The notes below the pieces were generated by a model. That model saw only the letters and a list, made by a program, of their open reading frames with translations. It was not told where the DNA came from and made no database searches. The position numbers and the translations under genes were made by a program. 29,635 nucleotides of DNA from JACQFZ01 sp036396275 (lineage in GTDB: Bacteria > Pseudomonadota > Gammaproteobacteria > Acidiferrobacterales > Sulfurifustaceae): the NCBI GenBank assembly GCA_036396275.1, contig DASWLD010000056.1, forward strand, positions 1 to 29,635. The letters are read 5' to 3'. Shown here in pieces: positions 1 to 7,301 of the stretch. Numbering within the stretch: the stretch's first letter is position 1; each line of letters begins with the position of its first letter.

Positions 1-1
1 G

Positions 2-483
2 ATAGAGATCGTGCACACCGACGCCGAAGGCCGCATGGTCTTGGCCGACACGTTGACGCTCGCCGCGCGCGCGAACCCGCGCCTCATTATCGACTACGCG
101 ACATTGACGGGTTCCTGCATCGGCGCGCTCGGCACCCGCATGAGCGGGTCTTAACAAACCGCCGCGATTGGATTTCGACGCTGATCGACGCTGGTGAAGC
201 GTCCGGCGAACGCGTCTGGCCGTTTCCGCTGCCGACCGACTACGACGAGCTGCTGAAAAGCGATATCGCCGACGTGAAGCAATGCACGGTCGACGGCAAC
301 GCGGATCATATTCTCGCGGCGTTGTTCTTACGACGCTTCGTGCCGCAACAGATCGGGTGGGTACACGTCGACCTGGCGAGCGGAAACAACAAAGGGGGCT
401 TGGCGCACATTCCCACCGACGTGACCGGATTCGGCGTGCGCTTCGCGCTGAACTTGCTGCTGGATCGAAAACTAAGCACATAG
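2..483 (+). pseudogene. pepA: Leucyl aminopeptidase (M17), 3' part, frameshifted
   Basis: This is the C-terminal half of a cytosol aminopeptidase of family M17; the 5' part lies outside the window. M17 enzymes are two-metal exopeptidases that release N-terminal residues from peptides. Frame 2 carries the signature HTDAEGRMVLADTL, with metal-binding Asp and Glu, and then DYATLTGSCIGALGTR. This frame hits a stop at 152-154. The expected continuation (LTNRRDW, then VDGNADHILAALFLRRFV and the GWVHVDLA end) resumes in frame 1 from 151 and ends at 483. Restoring one G in the G run at about 146-148 rebuilds the usual G-V-x-T-N-R stretch, so a single-base deletion explains the break. It may be a true mutation or an assembly error. 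The gene converges on the BatA-like gene. Confidence 0.85.
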
Positions 484-557
484 AACGACGAGGGAACTGC
501 CCGGCCAGCCGTTCGGATCGACGCGAATCGAATCCGCCGCGCGCGCGTACCGAGATG

Positions 558-1595
558 CTAGAGGATGCGATTAAACCAAAGCAGGGAAAGCGACGCCGAC
601 GCCAGCGCGAATGCCGCGCCGATCGCCGCGAGGAACACGGTGATCTCGGTGTTCTTGCGCTCCAGAACCAAGCGGGTGTTCAAGGTCCGGTACACCTTGG
701 TCAGTTCGGCCGCGGTGCCGGCGTTGAAGTACTCGGCACGCGTCATCTCGGCGATGCGCTTGAGCTGGTCTTCATCGAGGCGCACGCGCATGGTCCAACC
801 TTCGAAGTGAATGATCTCGCCGGTGGTCGTGCCGATGCCGACGGTGTACACGCGAACGCCGCGCGCCGCCGCCATCCTCGCCGCTTCGATCGGATCGATC
901 CCCATGGTTGACTGCCCGTCGGTTAGCAAAATGATGGCGTTCGACTCGGATGAACCCGGCTCCACCGGTGTGAAATTGGTATTCGCGGGCGTGTTTGGGT
1001 CGATCGGAACGATGCGGCCGACGCTGCGTTCTTCCTGCGCCGACATCACGTTGATGCCGGCATCCGGGAAAAGCGTGGCCAACGACACGAGTATGCCGCT
1101 GCCGATCGCCGTGGCGCGCTGCACTTGCAGACGCTCGATCGCGGCGACGATATCCTCGCGATTGTCGGTCAGCGCCTGCACCACCGCCGCGGTCCCGGCA
1201 AATGAGACGATGCCGAGGCGCGTAGTGCGCGGCTGTTCGGCGACGAAGGCCTTGGCGGCTTCCTGCGCCGCCTGCATGCGAGTCGGTTTGACGTCGGTCG
1301 CGCTCATGCTGCCCGACACGTCGATCGCCAGTACCACGGTTTGCCGCTCCGACGGGAGCGTCAGCACCGCCGTCGGGCGCGCGAGCGCCGGGAGCAGCGC
1401 GATCAGCGCCAGCAAAAACAAGAACGGCGGTATATGGCGGCGGATCCGCTGACCCGTGCCCATCGCTTCCTTGACGATGTTCAGGCTCGCGTAGCGCAGC
1501 GCCGCCTCGCTCTTGCGCCGCAGCAGCCAAACGTACCACCCGACTAACAGCGGAATCAGAAGCAACGACCACAACATGTGCGGCCAGATGAACAT
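558..1595 (-). CDS. BatA-like VWA-domain membrane protein
   Basis: A 345-residue protein with two N-terminal membrane segments (about 9-25 and 56-73), a von Willebrand A domain and a third membrane segment near 320-342. This is the usual plan of BatA/aerotolerance-type proteins. The metal-ion-dependent adhesion site is visible as DVSGSMS at 92-98, followed by a later conserved Thr (SFAGTAAV) and Asp (LLTDGQS). Such proteins work at the inner membrane with MoxR-type ATPases, probably in assembling or remodelling envelope complexes. The exact client is not known. Its ATG overlaps the DUF58 stop as TGATG, so translation is probably coupled. It is the last gene of a four-gene operon and stops 74 bp from the convergent aminopeptidase gene. 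No BatB or BatC follows. Confidence 0.85.
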   Translation of the reverse strand: MFIWPHMLWSLLLIPLLVGWYVWLLRRKSEAALRYASLNIVKEAMGTGQRIRRHIPPFLFLLALIALLPALARPTAVLTLPSERQTVVLAIDVSGSMSATDVKPTRMQAAQEAAKAFVAEQPRTTRLGIVSFAGTAAVVQALTDNREDIVAAIERLQVQRATAIGSGILVSLATLFPDAGINVMSAQEERSVGRIVPIDPNTPANTNFTPVEPGSSESNAIILLTDGQSTMGIDPIEAARMAAARGVRVYTVGIGTTTGEIIHFEGWTMRVRLDEDQLKRIAEMTRAEYFNAGTAAELTKVYRTLNTRLVLERKNTEITVFLAAIGAAFALASASLSLLWFNRIL

Positions 1596-2527
1596 CAGGC
1601 CATCGCCTTCATGTGCGCCGGCGGACTTTCGCTCGCGCGCAGTCGCCGCCGCTGCTTGCGAAGATCGGCGAAGCGCAACACGGCGTCGACCAGATCGTCG
1701 CCGGTGCGCAGCTCCAGCGCGTCGACGCCGGCTTGGCGCAAGGCGGCACGCAGCTCCGCCTCGCGCCGCGCCGCGACCGTTGCGAAGCGCCGGCGAAAGC
1801 GCCGATCGTGCGTATCGACGAACATCTGCTCGCCGGTTTCACTGTCCTGAATCACGACCATGCCGAGATCCGGCAGCTCCATCTCGAGCGGATCGTACAA
1901 GCGCACCGCGATCACCTCGTGATGCTGCGCCAGCTGCATCAGCGGACGATCCCATCCGGGGCGGCTGATAAAGTCGGACACGACGAAAACGAGCGAGCGC
2001 CGGCGCATGATCGGGTAAGCGGTCTTGATAAGATCCGAGAGGTCGGTCGCCCCGCGCGGCGGCGGCGGACGCGATTGCATGGCGTGTAGAATTTGGAGCA
2101 CATGGCGCCGGCCCGCGCGCGCCGGAATTACGGTATCGACGCGATCGCCGTAGAGCATCGCGCCGACGCGGTTGCCGTGGCGCGCGAGCAGGCGCGCCAG
2201 CACCGCGACGAATTCAGTGGCCACCGAGAGCTTCTTCACTTGCGCGCCGAAATCGACCGACGCGCTCAGGTCCAGCAGAAACCAGCCGATGACTTCGCGG
2301 TCTTCGTTGTATTCACGCACGTACGGCGTCTGTAACCGCGCGGTGACGTTCCAATCGATATACCGCACGTCGTCGTGATACTGGTATTCGCGCAGGTCCG
2401 CGAAATCGACGCCGAACCCGCGAAACAGCGTGCGGTAGTCGCCTTGCAGCAGTCCGTCGAGGCGACGGATAACCGTCCACTCTAACCGCCGCAGGACGTG
2501 ATCAAGTTCGTGCGCCGACGGCGACAT
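1595..2527 (-). CDS. DUF58 domain protein (MoxR-associated)
   Basis: A 310-residue DUF58 protein. The family hallmark is visible as DLREYQYHDDVRYIDWNVTA, followed by a degenerate VWA-like fold that begins around LDLSASVDFG. DUF58 proteins are almost always encoded next to a MoxR AAA+ ATPase and VWA proteins and are thought to be adaptor subunits of that chaperone system. The ATG at 2527 gives an N-terminus starting MSPSAHELD. A TTG three codons upstream at 2536 is also possible. Either start lies inside the 3' end of the moxR frame, and the stop overlaps the next ATG. Its function is inferred from family and neighbours only. Confidence 0.88.
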   Translation of the reverse strand: MSPSAHELDHVLRRLEWTVIRRLDGLLQGDYRTLFRGFGVDFADLREYQYHDDVRYIDWNVTARLQTPYVREYNEDREVIGWFLLDLSASVDFGAQVKKLSVATEFVAVLARLLARHGNRVGAMLYGDRVDTVIPARAGRRHVLQILHAMQSRPPPPRGATDLSDLIKTAYPIMRRRSLVFVVSDFISRPGWDRPLMQLAQHHEVIAVRLYDPLEMELPDLGMVVIQDSETGEQMFVDTHDRRFRRRFATVAARREAELRAALRQAGVDALELRTGDDLVDAVLRFADLRKQRRRLRASESPPAHMKAMA

Positions 2528-3530
2528 GCGATTCAAGCGGTTTATCGGGAGCCGGTATGCGGTTCATTACTTGCCGGAGAATCTCGTCGGCGGTCTTGCC
2601 GTCGGCGAGCGCTTCGTACGTCAACACCAACCGATGGCGAAAGACGTCGGGAACCATGTCGATCACGTCTTCCGGCAGCACGTAGGTTCGCCCGCGCAAA
2701 TACGCGAGCGCGCGCGCTCCTTCGATGACATGGATCGAGGCGCGCGGACTCGCACCGAAGGAAAGGTAGCGCGCGAGGTCGGGCATGCCGAAGCGCTCGG
2801 GATCGCGCGTGGCGGACGCGAGCCGCACGGCGTATTGAATCAACGACGGGTCGACATAACCGTTTGCGCATTCGCGCTGCAGCGCACGCAGCTGCTCGGT
2901 GGTCGCGACCGCGGCGACGTCCTGCGCGGTGCCGGTCACCCGATCGACGATCACGAACTCTTCCTCTTCGGTCGGATAGCCGACCAGAACTTTCAGCATG
3001 AAGCGGTCGACCTGTGCTTCCGGCAACGGATAGGTGCCGTCGGTCTCGATCGGATTTTGCGTCGCCATCACGATGAAAGGCTCCGGCACGTGATGGGTCT
3101 CGCCGGCGATCGTCACTTGATGCTCTTGCATCACTTCGAGCAGCGCGCTTTGCACCTTCGCCGGCGCGCGGTTGATTTCGTCGGCGAGCAGCAGGTTCGC
3201 GAACACCGGGCCGAGCGCGGTCGAGAAGTCGCCGGTTTTCTGGTTGTACATGCGCGTGCCGACCAGATCGGCCGGCACCAAGTCCGGCGTGAATTGGATG
3301 CGTCGGAACGTGCCGCGAATGGTTTTCGCGAGCGTCTTGACGGTCAGCGTCTTGGCCAACCCCGGAACCCCTTCCACCAACAAATGTCCGTGCGCGAGTA
3401 TCGCCACCAGCACGCGTTCAAGAAAATGGTCCTGGCCGACGACGACTTTCTTCACCTCGTACAGGATGCGCTCCATCAAGGAGGAGGTTTCGCCGCGTTC
3501 GATTTCCCGATTGCCCATGAATCCTCGCAT
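2502..3530 (-). CDS. MoxR-family AAA+ ATPase
   Basis: A 342-residue AAA+ ATPase of the MoxR branch. Walker A is GVPGLAKT at 54-61 and Walker B is LLADEINRAP, followed by the sensor-like stretch MATQNPIE and the arginine-finger region LPEAQVDRF. MoxR proteins are chaperone-like ATPases that act with VWA and DUF58 partners, and both are encoded directly downstream here. I chose the ATG at 3530 because it overlaps the upstream protease stop as TAATG. A second ATG four codons later (3518) is an alternative. The same frame stays open far upstream through the protease gene, but that stretch is low-complexity shadow sequence with no family similarity. Confidence 0.93.
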   Translation of the reverse strand: MRGFMGNREIERGETSSLMERILYEVKKVVVGQDHFLERVLVAILAHGHLLVEGVPGLAKTLTVKTLAKTIRGTFRRIQFTPDLVPADLVGTRMYNQKTGDFSTALGPVFANLLLADEINRAPAKVQSALLEVMQEHQVTIAGETHHVPEPFIVMATQNPIETDGTYPLPEAQVDRFMLKVLVGYPTEEEEFVIVDRVTGTAQDVAAVATTEQLRALQRECANGYVDPSLIQYAVRLASATRDPERFGMPDLARYLSFGASPRASIHVIEGARALAYLRGRTYVLPEDVIDMVPDVFRHRLVLTYEALADGKTADEILRQVMNRIPAPDKPLESHVAVGART

Positions 3531-4474
3531 TAAAAAGGCGACGTGCCCGCCGCCGATGCCGCGTTTTCGATCGGAACGGCAAACCCGATGCCGGCGAACG
3601 AGTTGCTGGTGCCGGGATTGAGAATGCTGGAAACGACGCCGACCACCTCGCCGGACATCGTCGCCAACGGCCCGCCGGAACTGCCCGGATTCACCGCCGC
3701 ATCGAATTGGATCAAATCCTCGATCACATGCTCGCCCGATATCGTTCGATGCCGCCGGCGCAACCCCGAGACCACGCCGGCGGATACCGACGGACCGATG
3801 CCGAACGGGAATCCGACCGCGATCACCTGGTCGCCCGGCGCCAAGTCCTGCGTCGAGCGTAGGGTCGCCGCGACCAGATTGTCCGGCAACGCAGACGCCC
3901 ATAGCACCGCGATATCGCGCTCCGGCTGGCGGACAATCACGGCTGCTTCGGATTCGGAGCCGTCGTCGAAAATGACGCTCACGCGCTCCGCGTCCGCGAC
4001 CACGTGCAAACTAGTAAGGATGAGGCCGTTGTCGACAATAACGACACCGCTGCCGATATTGGTTTCCGGTGCATCGCCCGTGGCGTTGGAGCCTTTCATC
4101 CCGCGCACGCGCACGACCGAGGGTCTGATCGCTTCATACGCGCGCACCGCCGGCGAAGGCAGCGTTGCCGTCTTCAGGACCTGCGCCACCGTCGCGCTCA
4201 CTTCCTCTTGGGTCATGTAATGCGGCGCTCGGGGGAGGAAAAAATTCGCAGCCGCCCAACTCAACACGAGCGCCGCGGCAAGCGCCGTCCAAATCGGCAT
4301 CCGAAAGCGTCGATACCGTGCGCGCCACGAGGTTTCGCGCGCGCCGGCCGGCGGTATGCCCGGCGCCGAGGCATCAGCGCGCCGAGCGTCGATTGTCTCG
4401 GCTGCGCGTCGCTCGCCGGACCCGCCAACCCCGGCCTTGCGGCTTGAGCTGCTGTAAAGCGTTACCCGTTTCAT
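3530..4474 (-). CDS. Membrane-anchored trypsin-like serine protease (DegP/HtrA-like, no PDZ)
   Basis: A 314-residue protein with a basic cytoplasmic N-terminus, one membrane segment at about 61-80 and a trypsin-like domain, presumably periplasmic. The catalytic triad is readable: His157 in LTSLHVVADA, Asp187 in ERDIAVL and Ser266 in NPGSSGGPL. The sequence resembles the HtrA/Deg core, but it ends right after the protease domain (IGFAVPIENA) with no PDZ domain. That makes it shorter than DegS. It is the first gene of the operon and its stop overlaps the MoxR start by one base. The co-translation suggests that proteolysis is tied to the MoxR/DUF58/VWA system, but this is inference. The extra-long, Arg-rich N-terminus may mean that the true start is further downstream. 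Confidence 0.86.
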   Translation of the reverse strand: MKRVTLYSSSSRKAGVGGSGERRAAETIDARRADASAPGIPPAGARETSWRARYRRFRMPIWTALAAALVLSWAAANFFLPRAPHYMTQEEVSATVAQVLKTATLPSPAVRAYEAIRPSVVRVRGMKGSNATGDAPETNIGSGVVIVDNGLILTSLHVVADAERVSVIFDDGSESEAAVIVRQPERDIAVLWASALPDNLVAATLRSTQDLAPGDQVIAVGFPFGIGPSVSAGVVSGLRRRHRTISGEHVIEDLIQFDAAVNPGSSGGPLATMSGEVVGVVSSILNPGTSNSFAGIGFAVPIENAASAAGTSPF

Positions 4475-4840
4475 AGGCCGCCCCTACCAAACCCCGCTAC
4501 CGCTATCTTCGTCCTCCGCTAACCTAGCATGAGCGGCACACGAGGCAAATGTTCCGCCGGCAATACACACGATAACGCCGCTGGTACCGCGTACACCGTC
4601 GTTCGCTTATCGCCTTATTTCAAACATAGTACCGTTCACGGTCGAGGGCTACCGGCGAATCGACGGAAGCCTTCACCGCGCGGCGCCTCACCTTCCCGGT
4701 CACGATCTCCTTGCGCTCCGGGTCGGCCGCGCAACAGCGAATCTCGGCGTGAGATTCGCTAAGAAAAATCTGTCCAGGGGTCAACCAGAAACTCTCGATG
4801 CGGCGGTCCGCGTGTTTCTCCTCGGTGCCGGCGGCGAGGC
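4475..4840. other. Intergenic stretch, 366 bp, no convincing gene
   Basis: This gap separates the serine hydrolase gene from the protease-MoxR operon, both transcribed leftward, and must carry the operon promoter. I could not identify clear -35/-10 boxes. An 81-codon leftward frame (4620-4865) overlaps the hydrolase 3' end and resembles no family I know. The only clear structure is the perfect palindrome at 4736-4760. Confidence 0.5.
4736..4760. repeat. Perfect 10-bp inverted repeat with 5-nt loop
   Basis: AGCGAATCTC, loop GGCGT, then GAGATTCGCT. It lies about 80 bp downstream of the hydrolase stop (leftward reading). No T-run follows on that strand, so it is not a textbook intrinsic terminator. 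It could be a factor-dependent terminator, an mRNA 3'-end stabiliser or an operator for the downstream protease operon. Confidence 0.6.
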
Positions 4841-5893
4841 TCACTTCATGTGCTGCCGAAACCAACCGACCGTACGGCGCCAGGAGTCGTCGCTATTGCG
4901 GCTCAATCCGTGATCGTCGCCGGCATACACCAGTAGTCCGTACGGTCGCTGGAGCGCTTGAAGGCGCTGCGCCAAGACCAGCGCTTGCTGCGGGTCGACG
5001 CGCCAGTCGGCGCCGCCATGCAGGATCAGCACCGGCGCGCTGAGGCGGTGCGCGAAGTCGAGCACACGACGCGCACGAAGTGCCGCGTCCGGGTTCGCGG
5101 CGAAGTTCGGCATCAGCTCGCGATACAAAGCCTGCATCTCCGGCCGGTGATCGGCGTCAAGCGACAGGTCGGTTGGGCCGCCGACCACCACCGCCGCATT
5201 CATCTGGGCACCGCGCTGCAGCGCCAGGTAGGTCATCAAGCCGCCGCGCGACTCGCCTTGCATGAAGACGTTGCGCATATCGACGCCGCCCATCTCCCGG
5301 GCCACGCCGAACAGGTTCATCACATCGTTGACGTCGGCGCCGCCGAATTCGTCGTTGCCTTCGCTGCCCGGCCCGCCGCGGTATTGCGAGGCCAGCACCA
5401 CGAAGCCTTCCTGCGACCAGCGTGCGAAATCGACCAGGTTGGCGAACACCAGCTGGCCGAAGCCACGGTTGCCGCCCCGGTTGAAGATGACCAGCGGCCT
5501 CGGGGCCGCGGTGCGGCCGCGCGGACCCACGACATAACCGGCCACCTTGAGGCCGTCGCTCAGGTAGGTGATCTGACGGCATTCGACCTCTTGGCCATCC
5601 ACCAATGCACGGAAGGCGCTGGCCGGGTGGGCCGCACGAAACGCCGGTTCGTCGAACGCATCGCCTCGGCGGGCATGGCGATCGCGGATGAACGAGAGCC
5701 ACGAGGCATAGCTGTCGAAGGGGAAGTCGCACGGGCGTTGCCCGACGATGCGACCGTCGCCTTCGGCCGCCAGCACGGGCGCCACGGCAGCGTCGATCTT
5801 TATCGGAGCTGCGAGCACTGAGGCAGTCGCCGTTCCCAAAAGGGTGGTGGCGGCGACCAGCATCACTATTCGTCTTACGCTATTTCTACTCAT
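4841..5893 (-). CDS. Exported alpha/beta hydrolase, prolyl-oligopeptidase (S9) type
   Basis: A 350-residue protein with a Sec signal peptide (MSRNSVRRIV..., cleavage probably near ASVLAAP, 25-30) and a C-terminal alpha/beta-hydrolase domain of the S9 peptidase type. The nucleophile elbow is GESRGG (Ser215), the acid is Asp296 in GGADWRVDP and the base is His328 in GDDHGLS, so it should be an active periplasmic peptidase or esterase. The start was chosen for the signal peptide and for a good ribosome site, AGGAGA, about 7 bases upstream. A longer frame reaches 5956 but reads through the palindromic site. The leader and first residues closely match those of the next gene upstream (6558), and an attC-like site separates the two. 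Substrate unknown. Confidence 0.85.
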   Translation of the reverse strand: MSRNSVRRIVMLVAATTLLGTATASVLAAPIKIDAAVAPVLAAEGDGRIVGQRPCDFPFDSYASWLSFIRDRHARRGDAFDEPAFRAAHPASAFRALVDGQEVECRQITYLSDGLKVAGYVVGPRGRTAAPRPLVIFNRGGNRGFGQLVFANLVDFARWSQEGFVVLASQYRGGPGSEGNDEFGGADVNDVMNLFGVAREMGGVDMRNVFMQGESRGGLMTYLALQRGAQMNAAVVVGGPTDLSLDADHRPEMQALYRELMPNFAANPDAALRARRVLDFAHRLSAPVLILHGGADWRVDPQQALVLAQRLQALQRPYGLLVYAGDDHGLSRNSDDSWRRTVGWFRQHMK

Positions 5894-5913
5894 TTTCGTT
5901 CTCCTGGCGATTG

Positions 5914-5933
5914 CGGCACCTGACGCGGCGCCG
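5914..5933 (-). promoter_or_regulatory. Leader hairpin upstream of the S9 hydrolase, conserved with 6579-6600
   Basis: On the minus strand CGGCGCC and GGTGCCG pair (one G-U) around a 6-base loop, just downstream of the attC-like site and 20 bases before the ribosome site. The homologous leader at 6579-6600 has the same hairpin with a different loop, so the pairing seems to be maintained. Confidence 0.45.
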
Positions 5934-5935
5934 TG

Positions 5936-6009
5936 GCGCCTAACCGTTTGTACCAAGCAGCGAGCGCCGGCTTGCCGGTGACTGTCCGCTTGCGAGAACG
6001 GTTAGGCGC
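5936..6009 (-). other. attC-like recombination site between two exported-protein genes
   Basis: A 74-bp imperfect palindrome with perfect 13-bp ends (GCGCCTAACCGTT and AACGGTTAGGCGC). It fits the layout of an integron attC: outer boxes GCCTAAC (RYYYAAC) and GTTAGGC (GTTRRRY), inner L-type boxes CAAGC and GCTTG, and a folded centre around CCGGC-TT-GCCGG. It begins 15 bp after the stop of the 177-residue gene (leftward reading), which is where a cassette attC belongs. No integrase gene is in the window. The alternative is a terminator hairpin, but no T-run follows on either strand. Confidence 0.6.
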
Positions 6010-6024
6010 ATGTTTCGCGAATTG

Positions 6025-6558
6025 CTATTTACGCTCTTCCGTTGCAGAGATGAGTTCACCTTCAAGGATGAAGTTTCGCTCTAGCGGCGACGGCACGCGT
6101 TTGATGTGCATAGTGCCCGCACCCCGCAGTCCCTTGAGCTTTCCGGTACTGCCGACGACCTCCCAGACACCATTGTCGAGCAGCAAAGGTTTGCCATCGG
6201 CGCCGGTCACGAATACACCGCGAACGACCCATTTCACGTAAGCAATGTCGGCGTCGGAAAGCGCGAAAACGAGATAGCCGTGGGGATCACCCTCAATTCC
6301 CGGCTGTATGTCGTGCATTCCGTATTCGGTCACCGCGGCCCCCGAAAGCATTCCCTTCCCCGTTGCTTTCCCTTCGCGCCGCATCATCGCGACGAAGTGC
6401 TTGCTGCCATCCGCGAATTCCAAACGTATTTGTTCCCTCGGCGATACGACGAACTCGATCTTTAGAGGAGCTGCGCTTACAAACGCGGGCGCCGCACCCA
6501 ATACGGTTGGAACAATGGCCGCGATCCAGAATGCGAGCCGCACACTGTTGGTTCTCAT
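6025..6558 (-). CDS. Small exported protein of unknown function (putative gene cassette)
   Basis: A 177-residue protein starting MRTNSVRLAFWIAA with a Sec signal peptide ending near AFVSAAP. The mature part is rich in beta-strand-like alternation and Gly turns, for example GSTGKLKGLRGAGTMH near the C-terminus, which recalls small secreted beta-barrels of the calycin/AOC type. I do not recognise a named family and assign no activity. The start was chosen because the ribosome site AAGGAGAACG is well placed and the signal peptide follows at once. The gene lies between two attC-like sites, 5936-6009 and 6604-6672, so it has the organisation of one integron cassette of about 666 bp. Confidence 0.75.
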   Translation of the reverse strand: MRTNSVRLAFWIAAIVPTVLGAAPAFVSAAPLKIEFVVSPREQIRLEFADGSKHFVAMMRREGKATGKGMLSGAAVTEYGMHDIQPGIEGDPHGYLVFALSDADIAYVKWVVRGVFVTGADGKPLLLDNGVWEVVGSTGKLKGLRGAGTMHIKRVPSPLERNFILEGELISATEERK

Positions 6559-6578
6559 CTTTCGTTCTCCTTGCGAAT

Positions 6579-6600
6579 ACGGCACAAAGGGCGGTGCCGT
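6579..6600 (-). promoter_or_regulatory. Leader hairpin upstream of the 177-residue exported protein
   Basis: ACGGCAC and GTGCCGT form a perfect 7-bp stem with an 8-base loop, between the attC-like box and the ribosome site. It is homologous to the leader at 5914-5933. Confidence 0.45.
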
Positions 6601-6603
6601 GGC

Positions 6604-6672
6604 GCCTAACTTACGAGTGAGCTTGTTGCCAATGTGGCCGTTGTTTGTGCGGCCTCATTAACGCGCGTAGGC
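6604..6672 (-). other. Second, degenerate attC-like site
   Basis: GCCTAAC at 6604-6610 (reading GTTAGGC on the minus strand) matches the conserved R' core. The far end is TAGGC at 6668-6672, so the outer pairing is GCCTA/TAGGC. A central hairpin AATG-T-GGCCG / CGGCC-T-CATT surrounds the loop TTGTTTGTG. The R'' side is degenerate, as is common in attC sites. It lies upstream of the 177-residue gene and completes the cassette boundaries. Confidence 0.45.
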
Positions 6673-6848
6673 TAGCCGGCGTAGACGTTCGCGGTAACGA
6701 GAGAAGTCGAAGGAAACGCCGAAAAATGACCGAAATTTGGAGCGGCGGGCTGGGATTAGTCAGGGAGCTACTGTCGCGTATGCCGACCGGAACAACGCTG
6801 ACGGTTTGGCGCGTCGTGCGAAAGACAAATCATCGAGGGAATTCGCCC

Positions 6849-7298
6849 ATGCACAATCTGTTTCGCCGAAACACGGTCCACCTCGTTTTGCTGGTTACGG
6901 CCTTCGCGTGTGCCGACTCGATATCGTCTGCCGCGGAAAGCGCCCCACTGGCCATCAAGGGTTATGATCCGGTCGCGTATTTCACCATCGGTGGCCCGGT
7001 GCGTGGGCTGGCGAAGATCGAATACGAATGGGATGAGCACCGCTACCGCTTTTCGCGCCCGGAGCATCGCGAGCTTTTCAAGGCCGATCCGGTACGCTAC
7101 GCCCCACAGTTCTCGGATTTCTGCGCCATGTCCCTCACCCGCGGCAGGGTCGTCGAGGCCAATCCGGAGTATTGGCTCATCAGCGAGGGCAAGCTTTATA
7201 TTTTCGCAAAACCGGCGGGGCCGAATCTGTTCCGCCAGGACCTTGCGGAAAACACCGCGAAGGCGAGCCAAAACCGACCGCTCATTCTGAAGCGATAG
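6849..7298 (+). CDS. Exported YHS-like domain protein
   Basis: A 149-residue protein with a signal peptide (about 1-29, ending near SISSAAES) followed by a YHS-type domain. The family pattern GYDPVAYFTIGGPVRG, then an aromatic-rich core (YEWDEHRYRFSRPEHRELFKADPVRYAPQF), then C-A-M-S and YWLISEGKLYIF, is clear. These periplasmic proteins are widespread, and metal binding has been suggested for YHS domains. The biochemical role of this subfamily is unknown. I chose ATG 6849 because GAGGGA lies 9 bases upstream and the signal peptide begins there; the frame is open further upstream. It converges on the regulator gene, with only three bases between the two stops. Confidence 0.8.
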   Translation: MHNLFRRNTVHLVLLVTAFACADSISSAAESAPLAIKGYDPVAYFTIGGPVRGLAKIEYEWDEHRYRFSRPEHRELFKADPVRYAPQFSDFCAMSLTRGRVVEANPEYWLISEGKLYIFAKPAGPNLFRQDLAENTAKASQNRPLILKR

Positions 7299-7301
7299 CG
7301 G

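Noticed and set aside
4620..4865. 81-codon leftward frame between the hydrolase and protease genes
   Set aside because: It overlaps the 3' end of the hydrolase, has no ribosome site I could support and resembles no family.
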